Shown in pieces: positions 50,535 through 58,955 of a stretch of 64,000 bases of DNA. Within the stretch, counting starts at the first letter, position 1, and each line of letters starts with the position of its first letter. Source of the stretch: Actinoplanes oryzae (GTDB lineage Bacteria; Actinomycetota; Actinomycetes; Mycobacteriales; Micromonosporaceae); the NCBI RefSeq assembly GCF_030757795.1, contig NZ_JAUQWH010000013.1:1-64000 (forward strand), read 5' to 3'. A program made the position numbers and the translations under genes. A model generated the notes under the pieces. It saw only the letters and a list, made by a program, of their open reading frames with translations, was not told the origin of the DNA and searched no databases.

Positions 50535-51427
50535 CGCTGCTCCAGCTCGGCCATGCGGACGGCGATGTCGGCGGCGGCCGTCAAGTGCGAGTGCCCCGCG
50601 GGGTGTCCGTCAGCCCCCGACGGCCGCGTGTGCCCGGCGATGCGTCCGTCAGCTCTCGACGGGTCCATGTGGTCCGCGGGGTGTCCGTCAGCTCTCGACG
50701 GGCCCATGTGGTCCGCGAGGCGTCCGTCGGGTCCCGTCGGGGTCATCTGCCCCGCGATGCGCCCGTCGGCGAGGAAGACGACCTGGTCGGCGTGGGCCGC
50801 CGCCCACGGGTCGTGGGTGACCATGACGATCGTCTGCGCGTGCCGGTCGACGGCAAGCCGCAGCAGGCGCAGCACCTCGCGGGACGCGTTGGTGTCCAGG
50901 GCGCCGGTCGGCTCGTCGGCGAACAGCACCGCAGGCCGGCTCACCAGCGCCCGGGCGAGGGCCACCCGCTGCTGCTGGCCGCCGGACAACTCGCTCGGGC
51001 GGTGCCCCACCCGGTCCGCCAGGCCGACCTCGGCCAGCATCGCCGCGACCTGGCCGGGCGCCGGGCGCTTGCCGGCCAGGCGTAGCGGCAGGGCGACGTT
51101 CTGCGCGGCGCTCAGCGCGGGGATCAGGTTGAACGCCTGGAAGACGAAGCCCACCCGCTCGCGCCGCAGCCGGGTCAGGGCCCGCTCGGACAGCCCGCCG
51201 ATCGCCACGCCGTCGATGATCACGTCACCGCTCGTCGCCCGGTCGAGGCCGGCGGCGCAGTGCAGCAGAGTGGACTTGCCGGACCCCGACGGGCCCATGA
51301 CCGCCGTGAAGGTGGCGGGCGGGATCGCGAGGTCGACGGCGTCGAGCGCGGTCACCGTCGTCCCGGTGCCGTGGATCTTGGTGACGGCGCGCAGCTCGAC
51401 CGCCGTGCGCAACTGGGTGATCGTCAT
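50531..51427 (-). CDS. ABC transporter ATPase with C-terminal repeats
   Basis: This is a 298-residue MacB/LolD-type ATPase. Walker A is GPSGSGKST, then VGFVFQAFNLIPALSA (Q-loop), signature LSGGQQQRVALARALV, Walker B AVLFADEPTGALDT and the switch His in VTHD. After the normal end (residue ~228) a tail of four 13-residue repeats, DGR.A.HM.PS.A, adds about 60 residues rich in His and Asp; typical members are 220-250 residues. ATG 51427 is divergent from the histidine kinase gene. It is co-translated with the permease gene. A drug or peptide export role is inferred from the two-component neighbours. Confidence 0.93.
   Translation of the reverse strand: MTITQLRTAVELRAVTKIHGTGTTVTALDAVDLAIPPATFTAVMGPSGSGKSTLLHCAAGLDRATSGDVIIDGVAIGGLSERALTRLRRERVGFVFQAFNLIPALSAAQNVALPLRLAGKRPAPGQVAAMLAEVGLADRVGHRPSELSGGQQQRVALARALVSRPAVLFADEPTGALDTNASREVLRLLRLAVDRHAQTIVMVTHDPWAAAHADQVVFLADGRIAGQMTPTGPDGRLADHMGPSRADGHPADHMDPSRADGRIAGHTRPSGADGHPAGHSHLTAAADIAVRMAELEQR
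50605..50767. repeat. 39-bp tandem repeats in the ATPase gene
   Basis: The GTCCGTC core recurs at 50605, 50644, 50683 and 50722, with a variant at 50761, exactly 39 bp apart. They encode DGRLADHMGPSRA-like 13-residue units in the C-terminal tail of the ATPase. Confidence 0.9.
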
Positions 51428-51457
51428 GCGGCCAAGACTGGCTCGACAATCGCCCGC

Positions 51458-51529
51458 TGTCGGTAGCGCCTGCTGACCGGATTTGGTATCGCCTGCACTA
51501 CCGACACGGCCGCCTCCGGGCGGTAGCTT
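51458..51529. promoter_or_regulatory. Divergent operator/promoter between ABC and kinase genes
   Basis: TGTCGGTAG (51458-51466) is inverted as CTACCGACA (51498-51506), centres 40 bp apart. GGTAGCGCCTGC (51462-51473) is repeated directly as GGTATCGCCTGC (51485-51496). TAGCTT (51524-51529) is the -10 box 7 nt before the kinase ATG. The layout fits binding of the adjacent LuxR-type regulator. Confidence 0.5.
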
Positions 51530-51536
51530 GGCGCCC

Positions 51537-52775
51537 ATGCCCGTCCGCAACGCCCTCGAGGCGCTCACGATGCGACCGACCCGGTTCCTGGTGTCGTCGT
51601 GGCCGTGGCGCTCGCTGGCCTACCTGGCGGGCGGGGCGCTCGTCGGCTTCGTGACCCTCTTCGCGGTGGGCGCGATGCTGGGAGCGGGGCTGCTCCTCTC
51701 CGTCGTGGTCGTCGGCCTGGCGGGCTATGTGGCGACGCTGCTCTGCGGGGTCGCCGTCGGGCGGCTCGAGCGCTGGCGGATGCGGCTCGTCGACCACGAC
51801 CTGCTCCCCGACCCGCATCGGCGGCCGCCCGCCCCGGGCCTGCGCAGCTGGCTCACGCTCCGGCTGCGCGAGCAGGCAACGTGGCGCGAGCTGGGCTACA
51901 CGATGGTGTCCGCGGCCGTGCTGTGCTGGATGGACGCCGCCGTGGTCACGCTCGCCCTGTTCGTGCCGGCGGCCTTCTTCCTCGGGCCGTTCTATGTGGA
52001 GGACCGCTCGTTGTGGCTCAGCATCCCGCTGATGGCCGTGGCGCCGGTCGCCCTGGTCGTCGCGGCCTACCCGGTCACGGCCTGGGCCGGCGCCCGCGCC
52101 GCGATGGCCCGCGCGATCCTCGCCCCGCGCAGCGACGACGCCGACGCCAAGCTCGTCGAGGTCACCCGCTCGCGCGCCCGGCTCGTCGACGCCTTCGAGG
52201 TCGAGCGCCGCCGCATCGAGCGCGACCTGCACGACGGCGCCCAGCAGCGGCTCGTCGCCCTCAGCATGCAGCTCGGCCTGGCCCGGCTCGAGGTGCCGCC
52301 CGGCTCGCCCGCGGCCGCCTCCCTCGCCACGGCGCAGAGCCTCGCCCGCGAGACCCTGGCCGAGCTGCGCGAGCTGATCCGCGGCGTGCACCCCAAGATC
52401 CTCACCGACCGGGGGCTCGCCGCCGCGGTGGGCGAGGCCGCCGGGCACGCCCCCGTCCCGGTCGACCTGGACCTGCGGCTCGCCGCGCGGCTGCCCGAGC
52501 CGGTCGAGGTGACGGCCTACTTCGTGGTGGTGGAGGCGCTGGCCAACGTCGCCAAGCACAGCCGGGCGACCCGGGCGGCGGTCACCGCGGGCGTGCGCGA
52601 GGGCCGGCTCGTGCTGGACGTCCGCGACGACGGACGCGGGGGAGCGGACCCGCAACGCGGCACGGGCCTCGTCGGCCTGGCCGACCGGGTCGCCGCGGTC
52701 GACGGCAGCGTGGCGCTGTCGAGCCCGCCGGGCGGCCCCACCCTCGTGCACGTGGAGATTCCGTGCGGTTCGTGA
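51537..52775 (+). CDS. Sensor histidine kinase (HisKA_3, DesK/LiaS-like)
   Basis: This is a 412-residue kinase with an N-terminal four-span membrane region (about residues 22-70 and 120-185, LAYLAGGALVGFVTLFAVGA etc.) and no large extracellular domain, as in intramembrane-sensing kinases. The dimerisation/phosphorylation motif is RIERDLHDGAQQRLVALSMQ. The ATPase domain carries ALANVAKHSRAT, VRDDGRGGAD and GTGLVGLADRVAAV. ATG 51537 lies 7 nt after TAGCTT (leaderless). The cognate regulator starts 25 nt downstream; the divergent ABC exporter is the probable target, as in Bce/Lia-type systems. Confidence 0.92.
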   Translation: MPVRNALEALTMRPTRFLVSSWPWRSLAYLAGGALVGFVTLFAVGAMLGAGLLLSVVVVGLAGYVATLLCGVAVGRLERWRMRLVDHDLLPDPHRRPPAPGLRSWLTLRLREQATWRELGYTMVSAAVLCWMDAAVVTLALFVPAAFFLGPFYVEDRSLWLSIPLMAVAPVALVVAAYPVTAWAGARAAMARAILAPRSDDADAKLVEVTRSRARLVDAFEVERRRIERDLHDGAQQRLVALSMQLGLARLEVPPGSPAAASLATAQSLARETLAELRELIRGVHPKILTDRGLAAAVGEAAGHAPVPVDLDLRLAARLPEPVEVTAYFVVVEALANVAKHSRATRAAVTAGVREGRLVLDVRDDGRGGADPQRGTGLVGLADRVAAVDGSVALSSPPGGPTLVHVEIPCGS

Positions 52776-52800
52776 GCGCTCCGGGTGGGGGGATGTTGTC

Positions 52801-53445
52801 GTGCGGGTGGTGATCGCGGAGGACGGGCTGATCGTGCGGGAGGGGATCGCCGGGATGCTGCGGCGGTTCGGGCACGAGGTGGTCGCCGCGGTCGGTGACG
52901 CGCCTGCGCTGCTGGCCGCCGTGCCGGAGCACCGGCCCGACGTGGTGGTGACCGACGTCCGGATGCCGCCCGGCTTCAGCGACGAGGGCCTGCAGGCCGC
53001 GATCGCCCTGCGCGCCGCCGATCCTGACCTGCCCGTGGTCGTTCTCAGCCAGTATGTGGAGCAGACCTACGCCGCCGAGCTCCTCGACTCGGGCCGCTCG
53101 GCGGGCGTCGGCTACCTGCTGAAGGATCGCATCGGCGAGGTGACCGAGTTCGTCGAGGCGGTCCAGCAGGTCGCCGCCGGCCGCACGGTGGTCGACCCCG
53201 AGGTCGTCCGCCAGCTCCTCGGCCGCCGCCAGGACCCCCTGCGCCGCCTCACCGCGCGCGAACGCGAGGTTCTCGCCCTCATGGCCGAAGGTCGCTCCAA
53301 CGCCGCCATCGCCCGCACCCTGACCGTCAGCGAGGCCGCGGTCGCCAAGCACATCGGCAGCCTGCTCGCCAAGCTCGACCTCCCGCCCGGCCCCGACGAC
53401 CACCGCCGGGTCCGCGCCGTCCTGGCCTACCTCCGCGACGGCTGA
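52801..53445 (+). CDS. NarL/LuxR-type response regulator
   Basis: This is a 214-residue regulator paired with the kinase 25 nt upstream. Its receiver domain shows VRVVIAEDGLIVREG, phospho-acceptor Asp in DVVVTDVRMPPG, and Lys in GYLLKDRIGEVTEF. The LuxR helix-turn-helix is LTAREREVLALMAEGRSNAA...SEAAVAKHIGSLLAKL. GTG 52801 follows a G-rich ribosome site. It likely binds the inverted/direct repeat between the kinase and ABC genes. The gene is followed by a 470-bp gene-free region with tandem repeats. Confidence 0.92.
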   Translation: MRVVIAEDGLIVREGIAGMLRRFGHEVVAAVGDAPALLAAVPEHRPDVVVTDVRMPPGFSDEGLQAAIALRAADPDLPVVVLSQYVEQTYAAELLDSGRSAGVGYLLKDRIGEVTEFVEAVQQVAAGRTVVDPEVVRQLLGRRQDPLRRLTAREREVLALMAEGRSNAAIARTLTVSEAAVAKHIGSLLAKLDLPPGPDDHRRVRAVLAYLRDG

Positions 53446-53915
53446 CCCCGCCGCCGCCGCCGACCCCGCCGACCCCGCCGACCCGGCTGACCCCGCCTCG
53501 GCCACGGCAGGCTCCGCCCGCCCCTCATGGCGAGTGCCGCCCGCGCCGGGTCGCAGTGAGTGCCGCCCTCGCCGGGTCGCGGTGAGTGTCGCTCATGCCT
53601 TGGCGACGGCGAGTTTCGCGCGACTCTCGGAGGCGGCGAGCTTCGCCAGGGCCGGGTTGCGCGTCGCGCCGGCCGGCTTGTCTGCCGCCTGGGCTCTCCC
53701 TCCGTGCGCTGCGGCACGGGACATCCGAGGCGCCGGCGGCCGGTGCGGGGTGGGTGGTGCGGGGCGGCTGTGCGGGGACGCCGGGCGTGTCGACGGCCGG
53801 CGTCCCTGGTCAGCGAGTCGGGCCTTGGTGAACGCTCGCGCGCTCGTCGTCTTCCCTCGTTGACCGTCGATGCCCCGCCGGTCGGGGTCACCGGGCGCGG
53901 CGCTGATCGTGGTGC
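53446..53915. repeat. Gene-free 470-bp region with two short tandem arrays
   Basis: Near 53449-53490 the 9-mer GCCGACCCC repeats several times. At 53532-53593 a 26-bp unit (GAGTGCCGCCC.CGCCGGGTCG) repeats 2.4 times (starts 53532, 53558, 53584). The remainder is G+C-rich with several overlapping open frames on both strands, none with a ribosome site or a recognisable protein. It separates the response regulator from the convergent DUF1028 gene. Confidence 0.7.
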
Positions 53916-54764
53916 CTAGGCCCCGGTCCCGCGGAGCTGGGCGAGGACCAGGGGGTCGATGGCGCCCGCGACGATGCGTTCCTCGAGGTTCTCGACGCCG
54001 GCCCAGGAGGCGAGGGCCTCGTCCAGCGCCTCGGGACCGGGGCCGGCGGGATGCCCGGCGGCGGCGAGCCGCTCGCGGACCTCGTCGCCCAGCGGACCGG
54101 TCAGGTCGAGCAGCGTCGCCGGGTCGGGGCGCTCGAAGTAGAGCGTGTGCATCTCCAGCAGCCGCGCCAGCTCGGTGACCGGGGCGGAGTGGTCGTCCAC
54201 GCGCAGGTCGACGAGGACGTCGCTGGTACCCCCGTACCCGAGGCCCTTGGCGACCACCAGCAGGGCCGCACTCTGCCGCCCACGCCGGTCCCCGCCCGCG
54301 TCGTCGCCGGCCCGCAACGCGGCGAGCAGCCTGTACGCCAGGCGGCCGACCCCGGCGCCGGCGAGCCACGCCGCCTCCATCTTCTCGACGACCTGGGGGC
54401 CGGCGAGCATGTTGCCCTGGATGGCGTACCCGTCGCCGGCCGTGCCGCCCGCCCAGTCGTGGCAGGCGGCCCCGGTGAAGGTGGCGCCGGCGCCCGTGGG
54501 CCCGACCACGCCCACCTGTCGATGGTCCACCGGGCCGGCGTCCCCGGCCAGCAGCGCCGCCACCGTCTCGGTCGCGGCGACGCCGGTGCCCAGGAGGGCG
54601 AGGGCCTGCGGGCGGTAGGCCAGGTTGGCGTACGACTGGGTCGCCACCGCCCCCACGTCGGCGAGCGCCGCCGGAACCGCCGCGCCCACGCCCAGGAACT
54701 TGCTGGCCACCGCCACACCCAGCGCGCCGCCGTCGGCCGAGCGCGCCACGATCGAGAACGTCAT
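53916..54764 (-). CDS. DUF1028-family protein (Ntn-hydrolase-like)
   Basis: This is a 282-residue protein matching the DUF1028 family: MTFSIVARSADGGALGVAVA at the N-terminus, the YANLAYRPQALALLGTG region and YAIQGNMLAGPQVVEKM, then a C-terminal peptidoglycan-binding-like helix set. The fold is related to Ntn hydrolases. No signal peptide is seen. ATG 54764 lacks a strong ribosome site. The enzymatic activity has not been established to my knowledge. It stands alone between gene-free regions; a role in amide or peptide hydrolysis is guesswork. Confidence 0.87.
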   Translation of the reverse strand: MTFSIVARSADGGALGVAVASKFLGVGAAVPAALADVGAVATQSYANLAYRPQALALLGTGVAATETVAALLAGDAGPVDHRQVGVVGPTGAGATFTGAACHDWAGGTAGDGYAIQGNMLAGPQVVEKMEAAWLAGAGVGRLAYRLLAALRAGDDAGGDRRGRQSAALLVVAKGLGYGGTSDVLVDLRVDDHSAPVTELARLLEMHTLYFERPDPATLLDLTGPLGDEVRERLAAAGHPAGPGPEALDEALASWAGVENLEERIVAGAIDPLVLAQLRGTGA

Positions 54765-55126
54765 GGGCGCACGTTAGCGGACTCGTAACACGCCGGGAGA
54801 ACACTGGCGGCACGAGTGACTTTTCTCCGCCGTGCCCGCCGCCTGCCCTCGGTGCGGCCGGCCGCGAACCGGGCCCCGGCGTCCGCCCCCGCCGGTCGCC
54901 GGGCCCGGTTCCCGCCGCTGCGGGCGGGCCGGGTGATTGCCGGCACGCGTCCCGCCCGCAGCTTTCGCCGCTTACAAGGGGTGGTCGCGGGCACGCGTCC
55001 CGCCGGTGGTCCGGATCAGCACCGAGCGCGGAAGGCCCTCATACGTCGTGGTTCCGAGCCGCTCACTGCCGAGGGCCCACCCGCACCCTCGGGGTCCACG
55101 GCCGGCGGAGCGGAACAGCGGGACGC
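54765..55126. other. Gene-free 362-bp stretch downstream of the RtcB-like gene
   Basis: The sequence GCACGCGTCCCGCC occurs at 54943 and 54991. A weak hairpin CCGAGGG (55069-55075) / CCCTCGG (55086-55092) could end transcription of the RtcB-like gene. A plus-strand frame from GTG 54816 is Arg/Ala-rich and looks non-coding. I looked for a tRNA or Y-RNA-like fold because RtcB genes can neighbour such RNAs, and saw no convincing one. Confidence 0.5.
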
Positions 55127-56209
55127 TCATCGGTGCTTCCCGGCCGTCTTGTAGGTGACCAACGGCACCGTGACGGCTGTCGTCGTGGCGAGGCCGTGGC
55201 CGGTGAGGTCGGCGACGACCTGCTCGATCCGCTTGTACGCGCCGGGGGCCTCCTCGAACAGCAGCTGGCGGTCGCCGCAGACGACGTGCGAGCCGAGGGG
55301 CGTACGGCGGAGCTCGTCGACGGTGTGCTTGGCCTTGTTGCGCCGGAGCGCGTCGGAGCGCGACATCTTCCGCCCGGCCCCGTGCGCCACGGACCAGTTG
55401 GCCTCCGCCGGGGCGTGCGTCCTCATGAGGTACGAGCGGGTGCCCCGGGTGCCGGCCACGAGCACGTCGCGCCCGTCGCCGTTCGCCGCGCCCTTGCGAT
55501 GCAGGTAGAGGCCGTCCCGCAGCTCGACCGAGTTGTGGCATTCGTCGACGATCGCGGGCTGAGCGGCTGCCCCGAGCGCGGCGGCGACCCGCGCGGCCAT
55601 GAGGCGGCGGTTCAGCGACCCCCACCGTACGGCCTCATCGTGCCGCGTCAGGTAAGCAGCGACATCCGGAGCCGGCCCGGCGCCGTGCACTTCCGTGTGG
55701 GCGCGCAGGATCCGTTCGCCGAGTCCGCGCGAGCCACTGTGGACGATGAGTACGAGGTCGGTCCGCGCGACGGGGTGTGCGCTGTCGTGCACCTCGTCGA
55801 CCCGGGCGAGCTCGACGAAGTGGTTGCCCCGGCCGACGGTGGCGAGCTGGTCGGCGTACCCGGCGGGAAGCTCCTCGTCGATCAGGTCCGCCGCCTCGCC
55901 GGGGTCGAGCGGGCGGTCGAGGTCGGGGAAGCGGGCCGCGAGGCGCTCGGGCACGGGCCGCTTGAGCCGGATCGGGAAGACCGCGATGCCGCACCCGATG
56001 TCCGAGCCGACCAGGAAGGGATAGAGAACCCGCGACAGCATGGCCGCCCCGATGGGTGCTCCCTTGCCGGGATGCAGATCCGGCATGCCGGCGACGTGCA
56101 CCATCCCGTCGAGCGCGGCCACCTGATGGCACTGGTCGCGGGCGGCGGACTCGATCCAGCTCGAAGCGCCGGCGAAGATGGCGACGGAGGCGGGGGATTT
56201 CTCGGACAA
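55127..56209 (-). CDS. RNA-splicing ligase RtcB-family protein (short form)
   Basis: This 360-residue protein has the RtcB active-site landmarks: SDIGCGIAVF (metal Cys), VGRGNHFVELA, LIVHSGSRGLGERI and AHGAGRKMSR, whose His is the guanylylated residue in the family. Two positions differ from the textbook enzyme as I remember it: DECHNSVE replaces a CHHN stretch, and VAGTRGTRSYL replaces PGSMG. This resembles the shorter RtcB group often linked to the release factor PrfH, but no prfH gene is in the window. The start is TTG 56209 with GAAAGAG upstream. Predicted to join 3'-phosphate and 5'-hydroxyl RNA ends. Confidence 0.88.
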   Translation of the reverse strand: MSEKSPASVAIFAGASSWIESAARDQCHQVAALDGMVHVAGMPDLHPGKGAPIGAAMLSRVLYPFLVGSDIGCGIAVFPIRLKRPVPERLAARFPDLDRPLDPGEAADLIDEELPAGYADQLATVGRGNHFVELARVDEVHDSAHPVARTDLVLIVHSGSRGLGERILRAHTEVHGAGPAPDVAAYLTRHDEAVRWGSLNRRLMAARVAAALGAAAQPAIVDECHNSVELRDGLYLHRKGAANGDGRDVLVAGTRGTRSYLMRTHAPAEANWSVAHGAGRKMSRSDALRRNKAKHTVDELRRTPLGSHVVCGDRQLLFEEAPGAYKRIEQVVADLTGHGLATTTAVTVPLVTYKTAGKHR

Positions 56210-56425
56210 AACGGACGCTCTTTCCGTGATTGACGAAGTGCTGCAAACGGGGCGCCTCAGGCGGGCAGGTCAGAACGTCATGCGAAGACGGTCGCCTGTC
56301 GGCGGCCCCGCCGCAACGCCTTTTCGGTGCGGCCCCGCCGCGGCGGCCCGGTCCGGGAGGAGGTCGCTTCGTGTGATGCGGCGCGCAGGGTGGCGTGCGG
56401 ACGGGGCGACGGGATCGGGACGAAA

Positions 56426-56431
56426 TACGCT
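56426..56431 (+). promoter_or_regulatory. Leaderless -10 box
   Basis: TACGCT ends 6 nt before GTG 56438 of the DUF2786 gene; there is no Shine-Dalgarno. Confidence 0.45.
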
Positions 56432-56437
56432 GGGACG

Positions 56438-57652
56438 GTGAGTGCTGTGGGTGAGACGGTGGCGGGCGTCGTCGGTGGGCGGATCGCGTACGAGGACGGG
56501 CTGGACCTGCTCACCGTCGCCCCCGCCGCGGAGGTCGATCCGGTGCTCGCCGCGGCGTTGTTCGATGCCGCCGGGCGGCTGTTCCGGGGCGGGTGGCAGC
56601 CCGTCGAGCTGCACCGCGTCGTCGCTCGCCGGGGTGACCCGGCCGCCGCGCCGCTGATCGCGGATGCCACTGCCGCTCATCTCCGGGGCTTCCCGGCCCG
56701 GTCGGTCGATGCCCGGTGGCAGGAGCAGGCCGACGAGATCGGGGCGAAGTTCTGGTGGGGTGACGATGTCACCTACCTTGCCCAGGTCACGCGGCACCGC
56801 CGGGCCGATCGGGTGACCCTGATCGATGCGGTGCTCGGGACGCTCCGGGTCCTCGCGGCGCTGCCGCCCATCGAGACGCTCCTCCCGCCGCCCGGTCAGG
56901 CCGCCCGCGGCGGGCACACCGGCTCGGCCGGCAAGCCGGGCAAGGGCCCGGCGGCTCGGGGAGCGGCCGGCGGGCGGGCGGACAACGCGCTGCTCAATCG
57001 GGTTCGGGCGCTGCTGGCGAAGGCGGAGTCGACGACCTTCCCGGCCGAGGCCGAGGCGTTCAGCGCCAAGGCTCAGGAGCTGATCTCGAAGCACAGCCTC
57101 GACGAGGCGGCGCTCGCCGGGGACGGCGGCGCGGGCGCGACGGTGACGCCCTTCGCGCGGCGGGTGGGAATCGACCATCCGTACGAGACGGAGAAGGCCT
57201 CGCTGCTCGACGCGGTGGCCCGGGCGAACCGGTGCCATGTGGTGTGGTCGCCGGAGTTCGGGTTCGCGACGGTCTTCGGCTTCGAGGCGGACCTGGCCGC
57301 CGTCGATCTTCTGCAGGCTTCGCTGCTCGTCCAGGCCCACCGGGCGATGTCGCGCGCCGAGCCGCCCGGCGGCAAGGCGGGGCGGGCGCGGCTTCGGGCC
57401 TTCCGGCAGTCTTTCCTGGTCGGCTATGCCGTGCGGATCGGGGAGCGGCTCGCGGAGGCCGACCGGGCGGCGCTGGCCGAGGCGCGGGACGCGGCGTCGT
57501 TGCTCCCGGTGCTCGCCTCGCGCGACGTGCAGGTGCGGGAGGCGAGGGACAAGGCCTTCCCGCGTACGGTCCGGGGGCGCGGCTTCCGCGTGGACAGCGA
57601 AGAGGGCTGGGAGTCCGGCCGGAGCGCAGCCGACCAGGCGACCCTGCGTTGA
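56438..57652 (+). CDS. DUF2786-domain protein
   Basis: This is a 404-residue protein. The signature DUF2786 segment lies in the middle: LLNRVRALLAKAESTTFPAE followed by AEAFSAKAQELISKHSLDEA (about residues 187-225). It is preceded by a ~150-residue domain of unknown type (FRGGWQPVELHRVVARRGD...) and followed by a ~180-residue domain (LLDAVARANRCHVVW...VFGFEADLAAVDLLQASLLV) seen in related phage and bacterial proteins. It is soluble. GTG 56438 has a leaderless promoter. The biochemical role is unknown. Confidence 0.82.
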   Translation: MSAVGETVAGVVGGRIAYEDGLDLLTVAPAAEVDPVLAAALFDAAGRLFRGGWQPVELHRVVARRGDPAAAPLIADATAAHLRGFPARSVDARWQEQADEIGAKFWWGDDVTYLAQVTRHRRADRVTLIDAVLGTLRVLAALPPIETLLPPPGQAARGGHTGSAGKPGKGPAARGAAGGRADNALLNRVRALLAKAESTTFPAEAEAFSAKAQELISKHSLDEAALAGDGGAGATVTPFARRVGIDHPYETEKASLLDAVARANRCHVVWSPEFGFATVFGFEADLAAVDLLQASLLVQAHRAMSRAEPPGGKAGRARLRAFRQSFLVGYAVRIGERLAEADRAALAEARDAASLLPVLASRDVQVREARDKAFPRTVRGRGFRVDSEEGWESGRSAADQATLR

Positions 57653-57746
57653 TCACCAGGAGACCGCACCGCGGTTCGCTTGCCCGGCTCGGGGGCGCCG
57701 GCTGTGCGATCGGTGCTGGACCGCTCGGTGGCTTCCGGCCGGGCGG

Positions 57747-58103
57747 TTACGAGTCGCAGGTCCAGGCCGGCCGGCTGACGAGGGCGATGACTTCGTCGAG
57801 GCGTACGCGGGCCTGGGTCATCTCGGCGATCTGGGCGTCCAGGCGTTCGCGCTCGGCGGTCAGCATGGCCCGGGAGCGGGGCGAGCATTTCGCCTCGAGC
57901 AGGGGCAGGAGGTCGGCGATCACGCGGCTGGACAGGCTGGCGGCGAAGCCCCAGCGGATGATGCGGACGCGGCCCACCGCGGAGTCGGCGTAGCGGCGCC
58001 GGCCGGCCGAGTCGCGGTCGGCCGTCAGCAGCCCCTGCTCCTCGTAGTAGCGCAAGGAGCGGACGCTCGCGCCGGTGCGGGCCGCCAGCTCGCCGATGCG
58101 CAT
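57747..58103 (-). CDS. MerR-family transcriptional regulator
   Basis: This is a 118-residue regulator with the MerR winged helix at the N-terminus (MRIGELAARTGASVRSLRYY...EEQGLLTADRDSAGRRRYAD) and a C-terminal dimerisation helix (LTAERERLDAQIAEMTQARV). One Cys in the middle (EAKCSPRS) and one near the C-terminus (WTCDS) do not form a classic metal site. It is divergent from the reductase gene (87 bp apart), the usual arrangement for a MerR regulator and its target. The effector is unknown; redox or organic ligands are possible. Confidence 0.92.
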   Translation of the reverse strand: MRIGELAARTGASVRSLRYYEEQGLLTADRDSAGRRRYADSAVGRVRIIRWGFAASLSSRVIADLLPLLEAKCSPRSRAMLTAERERLDAQIAEMTQARVRLDEVIALVSRPAWTCDS

Positions 58104-58190
58104 CTATGACCACCGCCACATTCCCCGGGACCTCACATCAATGGCAGCTCCTAGCGTAGCCAGCACGACTTCCCACGGACGGAGCTTGGC

Positions 58191-58955
58191 ATGGCGGGAA
58201 CACTCGGCATCATCGGCAGCGGCACCATCGGGTCCGCCATCGCTCGCAGCGCGGTCGGCGCCGGCCGGCAGGTGGTGATCAGCAACTCGCGCGGGCCGGA
58301 GACGCTCGGCGCCCTGGTGGCGGAGCTGGGGCCGCTCGCCCGGGCGGCCACCCCGGCGGAGGCGGCGGAGGCGGGCGATCTCGTCGTCGCCACGATTCCG
58401 CTCGCGCACTACGAGCAGCTGCCCCGGGAGGCGCTGGCCGGCAAGACGGTGATCGACACCATGAACTACGCGCCGGCCGTGACGGGGTGGGCGCGCCCGG
58501 AGCTGGACGCCGGCGAGCTGACCTCCAGCGAGCTGGTGCAGCGGTTCCTGGCCGGGTCGCAGGTGGTCAAGGCGTTCCACGACGTCAACGGGCGGGTGCT
58601 CGCGGAGTTGTCCCGCCCGGCCGGCGCCCCGGACCGCACGGCGCTGCCCGTCGCCGGTGACGACGCGGCGGCCAAGGCCCGGGTGGCGGAGCTGATCGGG
58701 GACTTCGGGTTCGACACCGTCGACGTCGGCGGCCTCGCCGAGAGCTGGCGGGCCGGGCCGAACACGCCGCTCTACTTCGAGGTGTTCGTGGGTGCGGTGC
58801 CGGCGGGGCTGAGCATGCCCGAGATCTACGCCTGGCTGGCCGCGGCGCCGCTGATCCCGGTGCCGGCCGCCGAGGTGGCGCGACTCGCCGCCACGACGCC
58901 CCGGCAGCCCGCGGGCTTCGACCCCGCCCTGATCGGCCGGGCGTTCCTCAGGTGA
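58191..58955 (+). CDS. NADP(H) oxidoreductase, F420-dependent-reductase-like
   Basis: This 254-residue Rossmann-fold protein starts TLGIIGSGTIGSAIARSAVG (GxGxxG) with VVISNSRGPE next, the pattern of NADPH:F420 oxidoreductase-like proteins (Fno family, also called NADPH-dependent F420 reductase). The second half has VVKAFHDVNGRVLAELSRPA, then DRTALPVAGDD. A basal TAGCGT -10 (58153-58158) gives a short leader with ACGGAGC before ATG 58191. It is divergent from the MerR gene, its likely regulator, and ends with an 8-nt overlap with the convergent VOC gene. F420 use is inferred, not shown. Confidence 0.85.
   Translation: MAGTLGIIGSGTIGSAIARSAVGAGRQVVISNSRGPETLGALVAELGPLARAATPAEAAEAGDLVVATIPLAHYEQLPREALAGKTVIDTMNYAPAVTGWARPELDAGELTSSELVQRFLAGSQVVKAFHDVNGRVLAELSRPAGAPDRTALPVAGDDAAAKARVAELIGDFGFDTVDVGGLAESWRAGPNTPLYFEVFVGAVPAGLSMPEIYAWLAAAPLIPVPAAEVARLAATTPRQPAGFDPALIGRAFLR

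Noticed and set aside
55010..55100. tRNA- or Y-RNA-like segment next to the RtcB-like gene
   Set aside because: A GGTTCCGAGCC stretch resembles a T-arm, but no matching acceptor, D or anticodon stems can be built.
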